Below are positions 21,017 through 30,930 of a stretch of 64,000 bases of DNA, piece after piece. Source of the stretch: Acholoe squamosa (lineage: Eukaryota; Annelida; Polychaeta; Phyllodocida; Polynoidae). Each line of letters starts with the position of its first letter. Position 1 is the stretch's first letter. Under the pieces are notes generated by a model. The model was not told the DNA's origin. It saw only the letters and a list, made by a program, of their open reading frames with translations, and ran no database searches. Position numbers and translations under genes: made by a program. The DNA is taken from NCBI GenBank assembly GCA_949317995.1, contig OX439048.1:24371495-24435494 (forward strand), given 5' to 3'.

Positions 21017-21670
21017 ATGTCAATTCAGTATTACACTAATAATATTGTTTTAATAGCTAGAACGTACCCTTGTGCTAAGTTAGACATAGAGAATTTATAT
21101 CAGCTGCAGGGGAAAATTTCTAAATATAGAGGTTCTATTGTTATTTTAAAAAAAGATTTTTCTTTAAAATTTACCAAAAATGGGTGTTGTTATATATTTT
21201 TAAGAAATGATTTTAACTTTATTGTAAGCAACATTAAAAAGTTTATTTCCTTTTTTTGTTCAAACTTTTGGAATCATTTTTCTTTAATAAATTACAATAA
21301 AATTAAAGTATCATTATTAAATATCCAAATAAGTGTAGAAATTGACATAAAAAATAACAATATTAAAGTCATAGAATTTCTTTTAAAAATACGATTTCAT
21401 TTTAAAGACAAATATTCATATAAATTAAAGGAGTCTAACACATATGAATCTGTTTGGGTAAATTATGAAGGATTAAAAGATTATAATGTGAACAATGTTT
21501 CTGTCATAAGAATTTCAAATAAAGATATTACTTTTACTTTAGGTTATAATTTCAAAGGGAATTGTATAACTAAAGATTGTAATATTTTTTTATTTTTATG
21601 TTCTGAGATAAAACTTGTGTTAGACGAAATAATAAAGGAAAAGTCAGATAATAAAAATGAAAGAAATTAA
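21017..21670 (+). CDS. Unknown protein, possibly TBP-like
   Basis: The frame opens at a GTG at 20975, but the first ATG, at 21017, is the likely start (217 residues). The protein is rich in Phe, Ile, Asn and Lys. Two segments, NNIVLIARTYPCAKLDIENL with the following strands and a C-terminal region ending KLVLDEIIK, are loosely arranged like the two halves of a TATA-binding protein. This is by-eye pattern matching only. A viral TBP-like factor would make sense for an element with its own late transcription, but an unrelated fold is as likely. It overlaps the next gene by 14 bases. Confidence 0.5.
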   Translation: MSIQYYTNNIVLIARTYPCAKLDIENLYQLQGKISKYRGSIVILKKDFSLKFTKNGCCYIFLRNDFNFIVSNIKKFISFFCSNFWNHFSLINYNKIKVSLLNIQISVEIDIKNNNIKVIEFLLKIRFHFKDKYSYKLKESNTYESVWVNYEGLKDYNVNNVSVIRISNKDITFTLGYNFKGNCITKDCNIFLFLCSEIKLVLDEIIKEKSDNKNERN

Positions 21671-22727
21671 ATTGATTTCAGAAATTCTTTTAACAATATT
21701 TTTTATTTTAAGTCAAAATAATGAATTTAACAGAGTTTACTGGAATGAAATTAAGCTTAAAGAGAAACATTGTTTGTATTACATTTTAAAATATATTAAA
21801 AGGAAGAAGCAAGAGTCTTTTATATCAAAAGAGAAAATATTTGATCTAATGAAAGATGAGACTTGGTTTTTTCTTTTGTCTCTGTTAAAAAAAGAAGAAG
21901 CCTACAAAAAAGAGTATGAATTTTGTATAAATCAAGAGAAAGAAAAAATTCTTTTAGACCTTATTTCTTCTCATAGTGTATTGTTAGAATGTATTTCAGA
22001 AGTTTTGAATCTTAATATAACTTTTCACACAAAAAATCAAAGTGTAGATTTTTTTCCTTCTGAAAATATGAGAAGCAAACCTGTTTCTATTTTTTTTGAT
22101 TCTGAGAACGAGGAAGTGAAAGAATATGTAGAGACTAAGAAAAGAAAAAAGAATAAAAAAATATTACCAGCTTCTGATAATGTTTTCAGTGAAGAGAATT
22201 TGTCAGATTCTAGTGAAAATGAGGATAATGATTCGAAATCTTTAGATATAGAAAGAAAAAAGAGAAAATCTAAATCTGTTAAACCTAAACGAAGCGTTTC
22301 TCAAGATACTTCTTCTGATCCTGAATTTAATTTTTTAAAAGAAGATTTAGAATTGTCTGAGAGCGATTCAGATAGTGAAGAGCAGGGTTTAACGAATAAA
22401 AAATTTAAAAAAAATGAAGAAATGAAGCATGAGAAAAAAATAGATATAGATGTAGATGATAAAGTAAATTCGTTACGAGAGTTTTCACCTTTTGCTAACT
22501 TATTTAAAGAACAGCTAGAACAGTGTAGGGCTAACTTAGAATCTTCTATTAAAGTATGTGATAGAATATATAAGCATTTAATTGTCTTACAAACTAATAT
22601 GTTACCTGAAAATATAGAGAAATGTGCCAAATGTCCGCAACATTGTTCTGCAGCTATTCTCAGGTGTACTAAAGACAGAAGAGGTCCTAAAAATTGTAAA
22701 CCAAAAAAATTAAAAATAATGAAATAA
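21657..22727 (+). CDS. Charged protein with C-terminal cysteine cluster, unknown
   Basis: This 356-residue protein begins inside the end of the previous gene. The N-terminal 140 residues look globular and mostly helical. The middle (about 150-270) is low-complexity, with alternating acidic Ser/Glu and Lys/Arg runs that resemble nuclear localisation signals. The C-terminus has a Cys-rich motif (CAKCPQHC, then C at about 340 and 350) that may bind zinc. No family is recognised. The composition suggests a nuclear, nucleic-acid-associated protein. Confidence 0.7.
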   Translation: MKEIKLISEILLTIFFILSQNNEFNRVYWNEIKLKEKHCLYYILKYIKRKKQESFISKEKIFDLMKDETWFFLLSLLKKEEAYKKEYEFCINQEKEKILLDLISSHSVLLECISEVLNLNITFHTKNQSVDFFPSENMRSKPVSIFFDSENEEVKEYVETKKRKKNKKILPASDNVFSEENLSDSSENEDNDSKSLDIERKKRKSKSVKPKRSVSQDTSSDPEFNFLKEDLELSESDSDSEEQGLTNKKFKKNEEMKHEKKIDIDVDDKVNSLREFSPFANLFKEQLEQCRANLESSIKVCDRIYKHLIVLQTNMLPENIEKCAKCPQHCSAAILRCTKDRRGPKNCKPKKLKIMK

Positions 22728-22839
22728 ATATTATATAAAAGTTGCTTAGCATAATGTTTGAGTGACATTTTATTTTTTTATACTTAACTTTTTGACTTAA
22801 AATTTTAGTTATGAATTTTATTTTATTTATTACCTACAG

Positions 22840-23796
22840 ATGGAACGTGAAAACCAAGAGCCAGAACCTATTTTGTCCAAGTTAAACAACCAATTTTTTC
22901 AAGGAACAAAATTTGCTAAAAATGTTCATGATGTACAAGAAACATCTTCTCTTCAGAAGCCTGAAGAGGAAATGCCTCTTCTTGTAAGACCGAGTCGAGC
23001 TTATCCTACTAAAAGAATGATATCAAAAGAAGAAGATCTGGAGGTTATGCCTCCATTAGTAAAGAAAAAAAAACTTTCTGAGCTTTGCAAAAGCGACTAT
23101 GGTCCAGCTTCTTCAGATTTACTAGACGAAGCTATTCAGATTTCTGGACTTGAGTTGTCAAAAGATGACTATCAAGTTGTGAATGAAGTTGTCTCCTTAG
23201 AAGATAACAATGAACTTCACGTTGACTATGAGGAAATTGGTGGTATTGAAGACAACAATGACCACTACAGTCATCGTGAAGTTGAAGTTATTCTCGAAGG
23301 GGACAAGGACGAAATCATTGACAGTAACGAAGTTAATGTTGCTGGTGAAGAAGTAGCTGTTCTCCAAGACAGTGACTTAGTTCCTAGTGAAGTTGTCGTG
23401 AAAGACGACAACAACATCACTCTTCCTGATAAAAGTTCAGCCAAAGTTGTCAATGTCACTGAGCCTTTTTCTGATTCTATACAACAGGCTAATACGAGAG
23501 ACTACCTTCAACGTTTAATTCTGTCTCGCTTGCCTGTTTCTGTCGTCTTCCCTCAAAAGAAAGACACAGAGACAGGATCTCTTTTCTTGAAGCTGATGAC
23601 GAAAGTTCCTACAAAAACAAGAACAAAAATATGTAAAAAAATCACTTGTGAAACATGCACTGACGAGCTGTTCTTTGGAGGGGGAGTATATTTCACTGCA
23701 CAGAAAAAGAGCATGATGTCATGCCGTTATTGCTTGAAACTTTTTGGCTCCCCTCTCCTTTTGATTCAGCATATTTCGTCAACACATTTGGATTAA
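22840..23796 (+). CDS. Acidic protein with C-terminal C2H2 zinc finger
   Basis: The ATG directly follows a splice-acceptor-like TTTATTACCTACAG, so the transcript may have a spliced leader exon. Residues 1-250 are acidic and probably disordered, with repeated Val-rich acidic segments. The C-terminal 60 residues hold C-x2-C pairs (CETC) and a C2H2 finger (CRYCLKLFG, then H-x4-H). Codon use is less AT-biased than in the neighbours, with many GAC, GTC and ACT codons. This suggests a different origin. It could be a DNA-binding regulator with an acidic activation region. The family is not recognised. Confidence 0.7.
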   Translation: MERENQEPEPILSKLNNQFFQGTKFAKNVHDVQETSSLQKPEEEMPLLVRPSRAYPTKRMISKEEDLEVMPPLVKKKKLSELCKSDYGPASSDLLDEAIQISGLELSKDDYQVVNEVVSLEDNNELHVDYEEIGGIEDNNDHYSHREVEVILEGDKDEIIDSNEVNVAGEEVAVLQDSDLVPSEVVVKDDNNITLPDKSSAKVVNVTEPFSDSIQQANTRDYLQRLILSRLPVSVVFPQKKDTETGSLFLKLMTKVPTKTRTKICKKITCETCTDELFFGGGVYFTAQKKSMMSCRYCLKLFGSPLLLIQHISSTHLD

Positions 23797-23974
23797 AAAA
23801 TTCACAAGAAATAAAACATAAGCTTCAAGAAAAGTTACTTTAATGTTTATATGATGTTATATTTGAACATGTGTGCAGCCTATATCATAAATATGTAGTA
23901 TGAAAATGTCATACAAGAATTTCAATGTTTGTTTTATATCTTAAAATAATCCGTCTTGTTTTTATAGGTTCAAG

Positions 23975-24820
23975 ATGGAAAAGCAACTCTACTTGAACTT
24001 TTTTTTACTTTCATTAAGAAGTTTATACTTTAAAAACTATTTCAATTTTTATCGTGAACCTTTGATGGAAAAATTAAACATTGAAATACCTGCACATTCA
24101 TTATTATCTGTATCGAAATGTTTTTTATACATTTCCTTCTTAAATATTTCATCAAAAAAAGCTTGTTATGAACGTTTTAATGAAATCAAAAACATAGAGT
24201 CCTTAGCATTTTTTGCTTCTTTTTTTCAGTCAGATTTTTTGTTTAATTATATATATCAAAGGACTACGAAAAAAATCAAAGAAATAGGGAAAGCATTGAA
24301 AGTTTATGTTTATTGCGGAACTATGTTTCATGTAAGCAGTAGAAAATTATTTTGGTTTGCTTCAGATCTTCTAAAAGTTAATCGTTCTGACATATTAGAC
24401 GATTTGCTTTGTACAAAACACAGCATATTTGCTTATTGTGATTATCTTTGTTATTCGGATAATGAACTACAAAATAAAATAACTGATATGTTACAAGATT
24501 TAGACCTTAATGCAGAAATTGTTAAGTTTCGCTGCGGAGGGTGTGGGAAATACCATACTTTTGATAAAAATAAAAAAATTAGAACATTAAAAGTAACATA
24601 TATGCTGTGTTGTGCTTGTCCAGTTAATTATAAATGTTACAGTAGTTTTAAGTTTGCTTCATACAGTACTCATTATCGGAAAGGTATAGCATGTTATGAT
24701 TGTGGCATGAAATGGAAAAAAGCAAAGCCAATATGTAGTCCTGAATTTTGTTCATGGCTAAGAAAAAAATTCAGAAGCTTAAGAAAAAAAACTATAAAAA
24801 ATGCATTACATTATTATTAA
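23975..24820 (+). CDS. RING-like zinc-binding protein, paralogue 1
   Basis: This 281-residue protein has a helical N-terminal two thirds and a C-terminal Cys-rich domain: CGGCGKYH, then CCAC, an NYKC, and a final CYDCGMKW. It shares this order and the KW-x5-P-I-C/Y ending with the gene at 25158, so the two are duplicated. The pattern C-x2-C ... C-C-x2 ... C ... C-x2-C is RING-like, but the canonical spacing is not fully kept. A ubiquitin-ligase or transcriptional role is possible but not shown. The ATG follows TTTTTATAGGTTCAAG, again reminiscent of a splice acceptor. Confidence 0.65.
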   Translation: MEKQLYLNFFLLSLRSLYFKNYFNFYREPLMEKLNIEIPAHSLLSVSKCFLYISFLNISSKKACYERFNEIKNIESLAFFASFFQSDFLFNYIYQRTTKKIKEIGKALKVYVYCGTMFHVSSRKLFWFASDLLKVNRSDILDDLLCTKHSIFAYCDYLCYSDNELQNKITDMLQDLDLNAEIVKFRCGGCGKYHTFDKNKKIRTLKVTYMLCCACPVNYKCYSSFKFASYSTHYRKGIACYDCGMKWKKAKPICSPEFCSWLRKKFRSLRKKTIKNALHYY

Positions 24821-25157
24821 AGTTTAAGAAAAATAAGGATGTAAAAAAACTACTATGTGATAACTTCTAACAGGTATCCTTTATCACATAAGAGTATATA
24901 ACCTGTAAGTTCGGTGTTTAGTTAGGCACTGTGACATTTCAGGTTAAGAACCTTAAAACAGAACATTCTGTACCATATTTATCAAACAAGTTTTGATATA
25001 TAAAGTCTATTGAAGATAATATGCCTTTACCATATTTGTTGTTGGATTGAAATAAAGAGGATTTATTGTAAGTTATTGAGTAGATATAATAAAGTGTCAA
25101 GTTTTGAGAAGAGATTTCACAGTAAGTTATATCAGAAAAAAAATTGCTGATATAAAG
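24821..25157. promoter_or_regulatory. Intergenic region with a TATGTGATAA hairpin
   Basis: The gap between the two RING-like genes has inverted words TATGTGATAA (about 24853) and TTATCACATA (about 24881). It also has a TATATAACC box and several AT tracts. The GTGATAA word recurs in other intergenic gaps of the element, so this may be a promoter. That is inference from recurrence. Confidence 0.35.
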
Positions 25158-26012
25158 ATGATAATGAAAGTTAATGTTGGTTTGCTTTTAAGTCGTGTTT
25201 ATTACTTAGAAGCTATGTTGACTTTCACTGATGGTAAAATAGATGATTTAATAGATGTCAGTTTCCCTGTTCAGAATTATATGAGTGTAAGAGAAGCTAA
25301 ACATATATTTACAGCGCTTTGTTTGATTCAGCCATTTTCATCTTTAAAAGAAATAAGAGTAGAAGCTTTATGCTTTTTCTCTGATTTCTTTCAGTCTTCA
25401 TATCTTTTAGAAGAAATAATGAAGATTGTTTTATCTGATGTCATGTTATTGCCTAGAATTATTAAAATGTGCTGTATTTTTTTAAAATATACAGATTTTT
25501 ATTATAGAATAAAGGATTTTTCATGTTTTATTTTAGAAATTTCATATTTTGAAGATGTAATAGAATTGATGAAACCTGCTCACAAAAAACATTACTTGAA
25601 TGTTAATCCTAATGATTATGTTTTAAGTCCTTTAAAGAAAAAAATAAGAGATCAAATAAGAAAAAAAGAACATAAAATGTCTATTCTTTATATGTTTTGT
25701 AAACTTTGTTCTTCAGAGCTGATAATTTCTTCTAACAGCACAAATGTTACTTACATTCATTGTTGTATGCAACCTGTTCATATAAAATGTTTAGAATTTT
25801 TCTTTATGAAAACGAATCATAAAATAAAAAAGTGTAAATATTGTGATGTTAAATGGTTTGAAAAGAAGCCAATATATAGGTATGAAAAAGATATATTATT
25901 ATGGTTATCAAAAAAATCAGAATCATGCTCTTCTTTGAAGAAAGACAAGTTACCTAAAATGGCTTTACTTGAAAATAAAAATGTTGAAAAATATAACAGT
26001 GTTATGTTATGA
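25158..26012 (+). CDS. RING-like zinc-binding protein, paralogue 2
   Basis: The frame opens at a TTG at 25104, but the first ATG is at 25158. The protein has about 284 residues. The C-terminal domain reads C-K-L-C ... H-C-C-M-Q-P-V-H-I-K-C ... C-K-Y-C-D-V-K-W. This is close to a RING/treble-clef arrangement with the His-Cys pair kept better than in paralogue 1. The helical N-terminal parts also align (an FFSDFFQSSYLLEE segment matches FFASFFQSDFLFN). The tandem duplicates probably diverged in role. The function is unknown. Confidence 0.68.
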   Translation: MIMKVNVGLLLSRVYYLEAMLTFTDGKIDDLIDVSFPVQNYMSVREAKHIFTALCLIQPFSSLKEIRVEALCFFSDFFQSSYLLEEIMKIVLSDVMLLPRIIKMCCIFLKYTDFYYRIKDFSCFILEISYFEDVIELMKPAHKKHYLNVNPNDYVLSPLKKKIRDQIRKKEHKMSILYMFCKLCSSELIISSNSTNVTYIHCCMQPVHIKCLEFFFMKTNHKIKKCKYCDVKWFEKKPIYRYEKDILLWLSKKSESCSSLKKDKLPKMALLENKNVEKYNSVML

Positions 26013-26112
26013 TGTTATATAATGTTTTCAATTATGAAATTAATAAATATTTTTCAAGTTTAATTTCTTTGAGAAAATCAAAAAAGTATATATCATATAA
26101 GTAAAAAAAGAA

Positions 26113-27042
26113 ATGTCAATTTCCTCTCCTTTTTACGTGAATTTACCTTCTAATACTATTCACCCTTCTAGGGAAAACAAAACAAGTTCTTATTATGTTA
26201 ATTTACCTTCAACTATTACATTGAAAGGGGAATGGGAGGTTGGAGTGGTGGAAGTTAATATACCTATTTCTTGGTATAATTTTCCTGAAAGACCAGAACG
26301 AAATAGAACTATAATAGTGGAAAGAAATTTTTTTAAATTTAAAAAAAATGTGTTCATAGCAAATTCTGCAAGTGATGTTACCTTGGAGAAAAGGTTTATA
26401 GTAGAAAGAATTCCTTATGGAAATTATAATTCTATTAATAACCTTATTGGAACTATAAATTCTGTTTTAGAAAAAATTGATATTTATCCTGATGATGTTT
26501 TCTTTAAAAAAGAGCGAAAACCTTTTATGAAAATAGAACCACAAAATTTAAAACCTATTCTTAAAGTAGGAAAAGGAGACGTAGTAACTTTTTCTTCTGA
26601 TTTGTCTTCTTTGTTAAGATTAGATTTACATGAAAAAGCTGAGAAAAAAGAAGGAAATACTGTGTCTTTCATGGGACCTCCTTTAGAAAATTTTGAAGAA
26701 TATAAAAAAATAGCATCAAATTTAGGACCAAATGAATATGAAAATTTCATAGCGGGTGGGGTTCCTAATTTGCATTACATAGCATCTAATATTTATATTT
26801 ATAACAACATAGTTTGTAATGAAGTAGTAGGAAACAAACAAGTTCCACTTTTAAGAACAATAAGATGCACAGGAAGCTTTGGTGATGACATAACAGAAGT
26901 TTTTGTTACTCCATATTACAAAAAACTTAAAAGAAATGAAATACAAGAAATTCAAATAACTGTCTGTGATGACTTAGGAGATCTTGTTAAATTTGAATAC
27001 GGAACAGTGTTTTTGGTTTTACATTTCAGACCGATAGTCTAA
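26113..27042 (+). CDS. Conserved Polinton WEVG-type protein, possible minor capsid
   Basis: This 309-residue protein has an N-terminus of the form FYVNLPSN-x-STITLKGEWEVGVVEV. That pattern recurs in Polinton-linked proteins of invertebrates. The protein appears rich in beta-strands, with aromatic-proline segments such as ISWYNFPE. A virion role (penton or minor capsid-like) is plausible from its conservation, but this is inference and no catalytic motif is present. It directly precedes the polymerase gene, and the two overlap by one base (TAATG). An AT-rich run with GTATATATCATATAAG lies upstream. Confidence 0.65.
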   Translation: MSISSPFYVNLPSNTIHPSRENKTSSYYVNLPSTITLKGEWEVGVVEVNIPISWYNFPERPERNRTIIVERNFFKFKKNVFIANSASDVTLEKRFIVERIPYGNYNSINNLIGTINSVLEKIDIYPDDVFFKKERKPFMKIEPQNLKPILKVGKGDVVTFSSDLSSLLRLDLHEKAEKKEGNTVSFMGPPLENFEEYKKIASNLGPNEYENFIAGGVPNLHYIASNIYIYNNIVCNEVVGNKQVPLLRTIRCTGSFGDDITEVFVTPYYKKLKRNEIQEIQITVCDDLGDLVKFEYGTVFLVLHFRPIV

Positions 27043-30000
27043 TGATTTATCGTCGTAGAGCATTAAAAAATCTTATCACAGAATATGATATCATTCCTAA
27101 TTCTTTAAAATATGATCCTGATTTATTTTTGTTCAAAAATTTAAAAAAAGTGAAGAAAAAAATATTAAAAGTAAAGAAAGAAGAAGGTGGAGTTAAATTT
27201 CAGATAGGACTTTGCGTTATTTTAGGAAAATATAACTTAGAAACTAATGAATATTTTCAAATAGAACCATGGTTTTTAAGTCCAGTTCAATTTGGGTTTG
27301 ATTCTTTGAATTTAGAAGAAACAATTAGGTCTAGTTTTTCTATTATATTAGGATTTTTTGATTCTTTCCTTCACATGGGATCAGGATGGTTTCTTAAAAA
27401 AATCAAAGTTCTTAGAATTTCAATTTTTAAATATAACCCTTTAGGAGGAAAAGAAAGACAAAAGACTAAAGACTTAATAGACAAAAAAAAATCAATTTTA
27501 AATATAAAAGGAACTGGTAATAAATGCTTTCTTTATTCTGTTTTAGCTGGTCTACATAAAGTAACAAATAATTCAAATTTAGCAAAATCTTATGATATTT
27601 TTTTAAATGAATTGAATCTTTCTTTTATTACTTTTCCTGTGAAATTAAATGAAATATCACAATTTGAAAAAAAGAACAATCTAACAATAAATGTATTTGG
27701 TATGTTAGAAACAGAGCAAAAGATTATTCAACCTTTCCCTATGTATATTTCTACTAATTCGACTACTGTTTCTGAAGGAAGACATGTTGATTTATTATTA
27801 TATGATGATCACTACTATTTGATTAGGAATTTACATAAGTTTATAAGACCTTTTTTCTGGAAAAAAACTAGATATTTTTGTTACAAATGCTTGATATCTT
27901 TTTGCTCAGAAAAAAAATATAAGTCCCACATAACTCAGAATTGCAATAAAAATCCTTACGTAGGACAAGGATACTATATGCCACCTATAGGTTCACATCT
28001 TAATTTTTCAGATTTCAAAAATAAAGTAAAAAGTCCTTTTATCATTTATGCAGATTTTGAATGTTATAATTATAAAATGAAAGAACCAATTTATAAAGGT
28101 AAATCTTTATGTGAACGCGAACATAAATTAAATGCTTTCGGTGCTATAATGGTGTCAAAATATAAAGAATACAATCAAGATCCATTCATATATGTAGGAA
28201 AAAATGTCATATCAAATTTTGTCTCTTATTTATATCAAAAAAGAGCTGAAATATCTTATATTTTACACCATAAAAGAGAACCTATGAAATTAACTCCTCA
28301 GGATATTTCTCATATAGCTAAGCAGAGAAAATGTTACGTTTGTGGGGTTTCATTGACTCGTAAAGGTATACGTAAAGTTTTAGATCATTCTCATATAGGG
28401 CGAGAAGGTAAAGGGAGAGACATAAATTATGCTTGTAACAGATGTAATCTTACTTATACGTCTTTAAGGATGGATAAATTAAAAATACCTATTGTTATTC
28501 ATAATAGCATGAACTATGACACTCATTTTCTTATTCAAAAATTATATAAATATGTGGACGAGAAAAATATATCTGTTATAGCAAAATCGTCAGAAAAATT
28601 TTTGACTTTAAGTTTTGAAAATTTTCGTTTCATAGATTCTTTTCAATTTCTTCCTACTTCTTTAGCTAAATTAGCAAATCTTATGAATGAAAAAGGAACT
28701 GATGACTTCTATGAAACAAAGAAGCATTTAAAAGATAAAAAATTATTACCTTATGTTATCCGTAAAGGAGTTATGTGTTATGATTATATAAATTCATGGA
28801 GTGTTTTGAAAGAAAAAAAATTGCCTGCAAGAAAATATTTTTATTCTTCTTTAACAAAAGAAAACATTTCTGACGAAGATTACCAGCATGCTCTTTTTAT
28901 GTTTAAAGCTTTCAAATGCAAGAACCTAAAAGATTATTTGAAAGAATATTTAAAAATAGACGTTTTGCTTTTATGTGATGTTTTCGAATCTTTTAGAGAA
29001 AAGGCTTTAGATTATTATGGATTAGATCCATCACATTTTCTTACTTCACCAAGCTTAAGTTATCAAGCCATGTTGAAATATACTGGGGTTAAATTAGATT
29101 TATTTTCGGACATAGAAATGTACAATTTCATAGAAACAGGTGTAAGAGGAGGGATAACTAATGTTTCGCACAGGTATGCCATAGCAGAAGAGCCTGATGA
29201 ACATATTTTTTATATTGATTGCAATAATTTATATGGAAAATGTTTAGCAGATTTTTTACCTATTTCTGATTTCAAATGGTTAGAAAAAAAAGAAATAAAT
29301 AAATTAGAAATATGTAACATTCCAGACGATAATGAAACAGGCTATATTATGGAAGTAACTCTATCTTATCCTGCAAACCTTCATGATAGACATAATTCTT
29401 TTCCTTTAGCACCAGAAAAATTAGAAATAAAAAAGGAAGATTTATCCACTTATGCTGAACAAGTACTCAAAATCATAGGAATTTCATATAAAAAAGGAGG
29501 AAAAAAATTAATATGTAATTTAAATCAAAAGGAAAATTATGTTATACATTACCGTAACTTAAAGCTATATCTAAACCTAGGAATGAAAATTAAAAAAATA
29601 CATAGAGTTCTTTCATTTAAACAAAAAGATTGGATGAAACCATACATCGATTTTAATACAACAAAAAGAACCTTAGCTACTTCTTCTTTTGACAAAGAAT
29701 TTTTTAAACTTTTAATTAACAGCACTTTTGGGAAAACGTTAGAAAATGTTAAGAAAAGATCAACTATGAAATTAACTTCTAATCCTTTAGTAAGTGAAAA
29801 ACTTATAAGAAAACCAAATTTTAAATCACTACATATCTTTCAAAAAGACTTCGTAGGTATACAATATAACAAAGAACGAATTCTTTTAAATAAACCTATA
29901 TACATAGGATTTACAGTATTAGAACTATCAAAATTATGGATGTTTAATTTTCATTATAATATCATGTTACCTGCTTTTTCAGAAAGCATTATTCAATTGT

Positions 30001-30545
30001 TATACACGGATACAGACTCATTCATTTATTATATTAAAGATGAACATTTCTTAAAAAAGATAAAAAATATTGAAAATTATTTTGATTTTTCTAATCTTAA
30101 AGAAAGTCATCCTTTATTTTCCTCTAAAAATATGAAAGTTTTAGGAAAATTCAAAGATGAAACAGGAGGGAAAAAAATAAAAGAATTTATAGCATTAAGA
30201 CCTAAAATGTATTCTATTCTTTATGAAACTGGAGAAGAAGAGAAAAAAGTGAAAGGCATAAAAAAAAGTTGTATACAAGAAATAAAACATAGTAACTTTA
30301 AAAAAGTCTTATTTAAAAATAAAATAAGAGAAGATCAATTCTGTAATATAGTAAGTCTTAAACATAAAGTGTATACCATTTCCCTACATAAGATTTCTCT
30401 TTCTCCTTTTGAAGATAAAAGATATTTATGTGATAGTGGGATAAAATCTCTTGCTTATGGACACTATAGTATACCTAAAAGAAAGAAAAAAAGAAAAAAA
30501 AACGAAATACCTTTTCCAGAAATAAAAAAGAAAAAAAGATCATGA
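27042..30545 (+). CDS. pPolB: Protein-primed DNA polymerase B
   Basis: This 1167-residue polymerase would replicate the element DNA from a terminal protein. The N-terminal part (about 160-300) has the extension common in Polintons, with a GNKCFLYSVLAGLHK motif and a C-x2-C ... H-x4-C finger. Exonuclease motif I is YADFEC at about 336-341. Polymerase motif A region: FYIDCNNLYGK (about 722). Motif B: LINSTFGKTLEN (about 890). Motif C: LYTDTDSFIYYI (about 985-996), with both aspartates present. A basic tail (KRKKKRKKN) ends the protein. All key residues are intact and the length is normal for the family. Confidence 0.95.
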   Translation: MIYRRRALKNLITEYDIIPNSLKYDPDLFLFKNLKKVKKKILKVKKEEGGVKFQIGLCVILGKYNLETNEYFQIEPWFLSPVQFGFDSLNLEETIRSSFSIILGFFDSFLHMGSGWFLKKIKVLRISIFKYNPLGGKERQKTKDLIDKKKSILNIKGTGNKCFLYSVLAGLHKVTNNSNLAKSYDIFLNELNLSFITFPVKLNEISQFEKKNNLTINVFGMLETEQKIIQPFPMYISTNSTTVSEGRHVDLLLYDDHYYLIRNLHKFIRPFFWKKTRYFCYKCLISFCSEKKYKSHITQNCNKNPYVGQGYYMPPIGSHLNFSDFKNKVKSPFIIYADFECYNYKMKEPIYKGKSLCEREHKLNAFGAIMVSKYKEYNQDPFIYVGKNVISNFVSYLYQKRAEISYILHHKREPMKLTPQDISHIAKQRKCYVCGVSLTRKGIRKVLDHSHIGREGKGRDINYACNRCNLTYTSLRMDKLKIPIVIHNSMNYDTHFLIQKLYKYVDEKNISVIAKSSEKFLTLSFENFRFIDSFQFLPTSLAKLANLMNEKGTDDFYETKKHLKDKKLLPYVIRKGVMCYDYINSWSVLKEKKLPARKYFYSSLTKENISDEDYQHALFMFKAFKCKNLKDYLKEYLKIDVLLLCDVFESFREKALDYYGLDPSHFLTSPSLSYQAMLKYTGVKLDLFSDIEMYNFIETGVRGGITNVSHRYAIAEEPDEHIFYIDCNNLYGKCLADFLPISDFKWLEKKEINKLEICNIPDDNETGYIMEVTLSYPANLHDRHNSFPLAPEKLEIKKEDLSTYAEQVLKIIGISYKKGGKKLICNLNQKENYVIHYRNLKLYLNLGMKIKKIHRVLSFKQKDWMKPYIDFNTTKRTLATSSFDKEFFKLLINSTFGKTLENVKKRSTMKLTSNPLVSEKLIRKPNFKSLHIFQKDFVGIQYNKERILLNKPIYIGFTVLELSKLWMFNFHYNIMLPAFSESIIQLLYTDTDSFIYYIKDEHFLKKIKNIENYFDFSNLKESHPLFSSKNMKVLGKFKDETGGKKIKEFIALRPKMYSILYETGEEEKKVKGIKKSCIQEIKHSNFKKVLFKNKIREDQFCNIVSLKHKVYTISLHKISLSPFEDKRYLCDSGIKSLAYGHYSIPKRKKKRKKNEIPFPEIKKKKRS

Positions 30546-30612
30546 GATAGCTTGAAAAAACTTTAACCTTATTAACATTAGAAAGAAAGCCTAAGGCATA
30601 ATAAAAGAAAAA

Positions 30613-30930
30613 ATGAACAAATCAGGAAAATACCCTACTTTGGCTTTTGGTCGGAGGAAAAGAATAGATATAAATAAATTTAAAGGAAATATATATTTAC
30701 ATTTTCATGACTTGACTAAAGATAAAAGTATATCTCTTCAAAAAGAAGAGTTTGACCTTCTTCTTCGAATGAAAAATAAAATATATAAAAAAATTGAAAA
30801 AGTTAAGAAATTGAAGAAAGAAAACAAGCAAGAAAAAATAAAAAAAAAGAAAGAAAAAGAACAAAATTTAAGTAGTGATAGCAACAGTGAAAGTGAAATG
30901 GAATTAAGTGAAAATGATAGCAGTGAATAA
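30613..30930 (+). CDS. Small PC4-like protein
   Basis: Of 105 residues, positions 18-60 resemble the PC4/p15 coactivator DNA-binding fold: KFKGNIYLHFHDL, followed by KSISLQKEEFDLLLRMKNKI, which is a strand plus the closing helix. A Lys-rich linker and a Ser/Glu acidic tail follow. PC4 proteins bind single-stranded DNA and act in transcription or replication. A single-stranded-DNA-binding role beside the polymerase would fit. The match is by eye and moderate. Confidence 0.6.
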   Translation: MNKSGKYPTLAFGRRKRIDINKFKGNIYLHFHDLTKDKSISLQKEEFDLLLRMKNKIYKKIEKVKKLKKENKQEKIKKKKEKEQNLSSDSNSESEMELSENDSSE

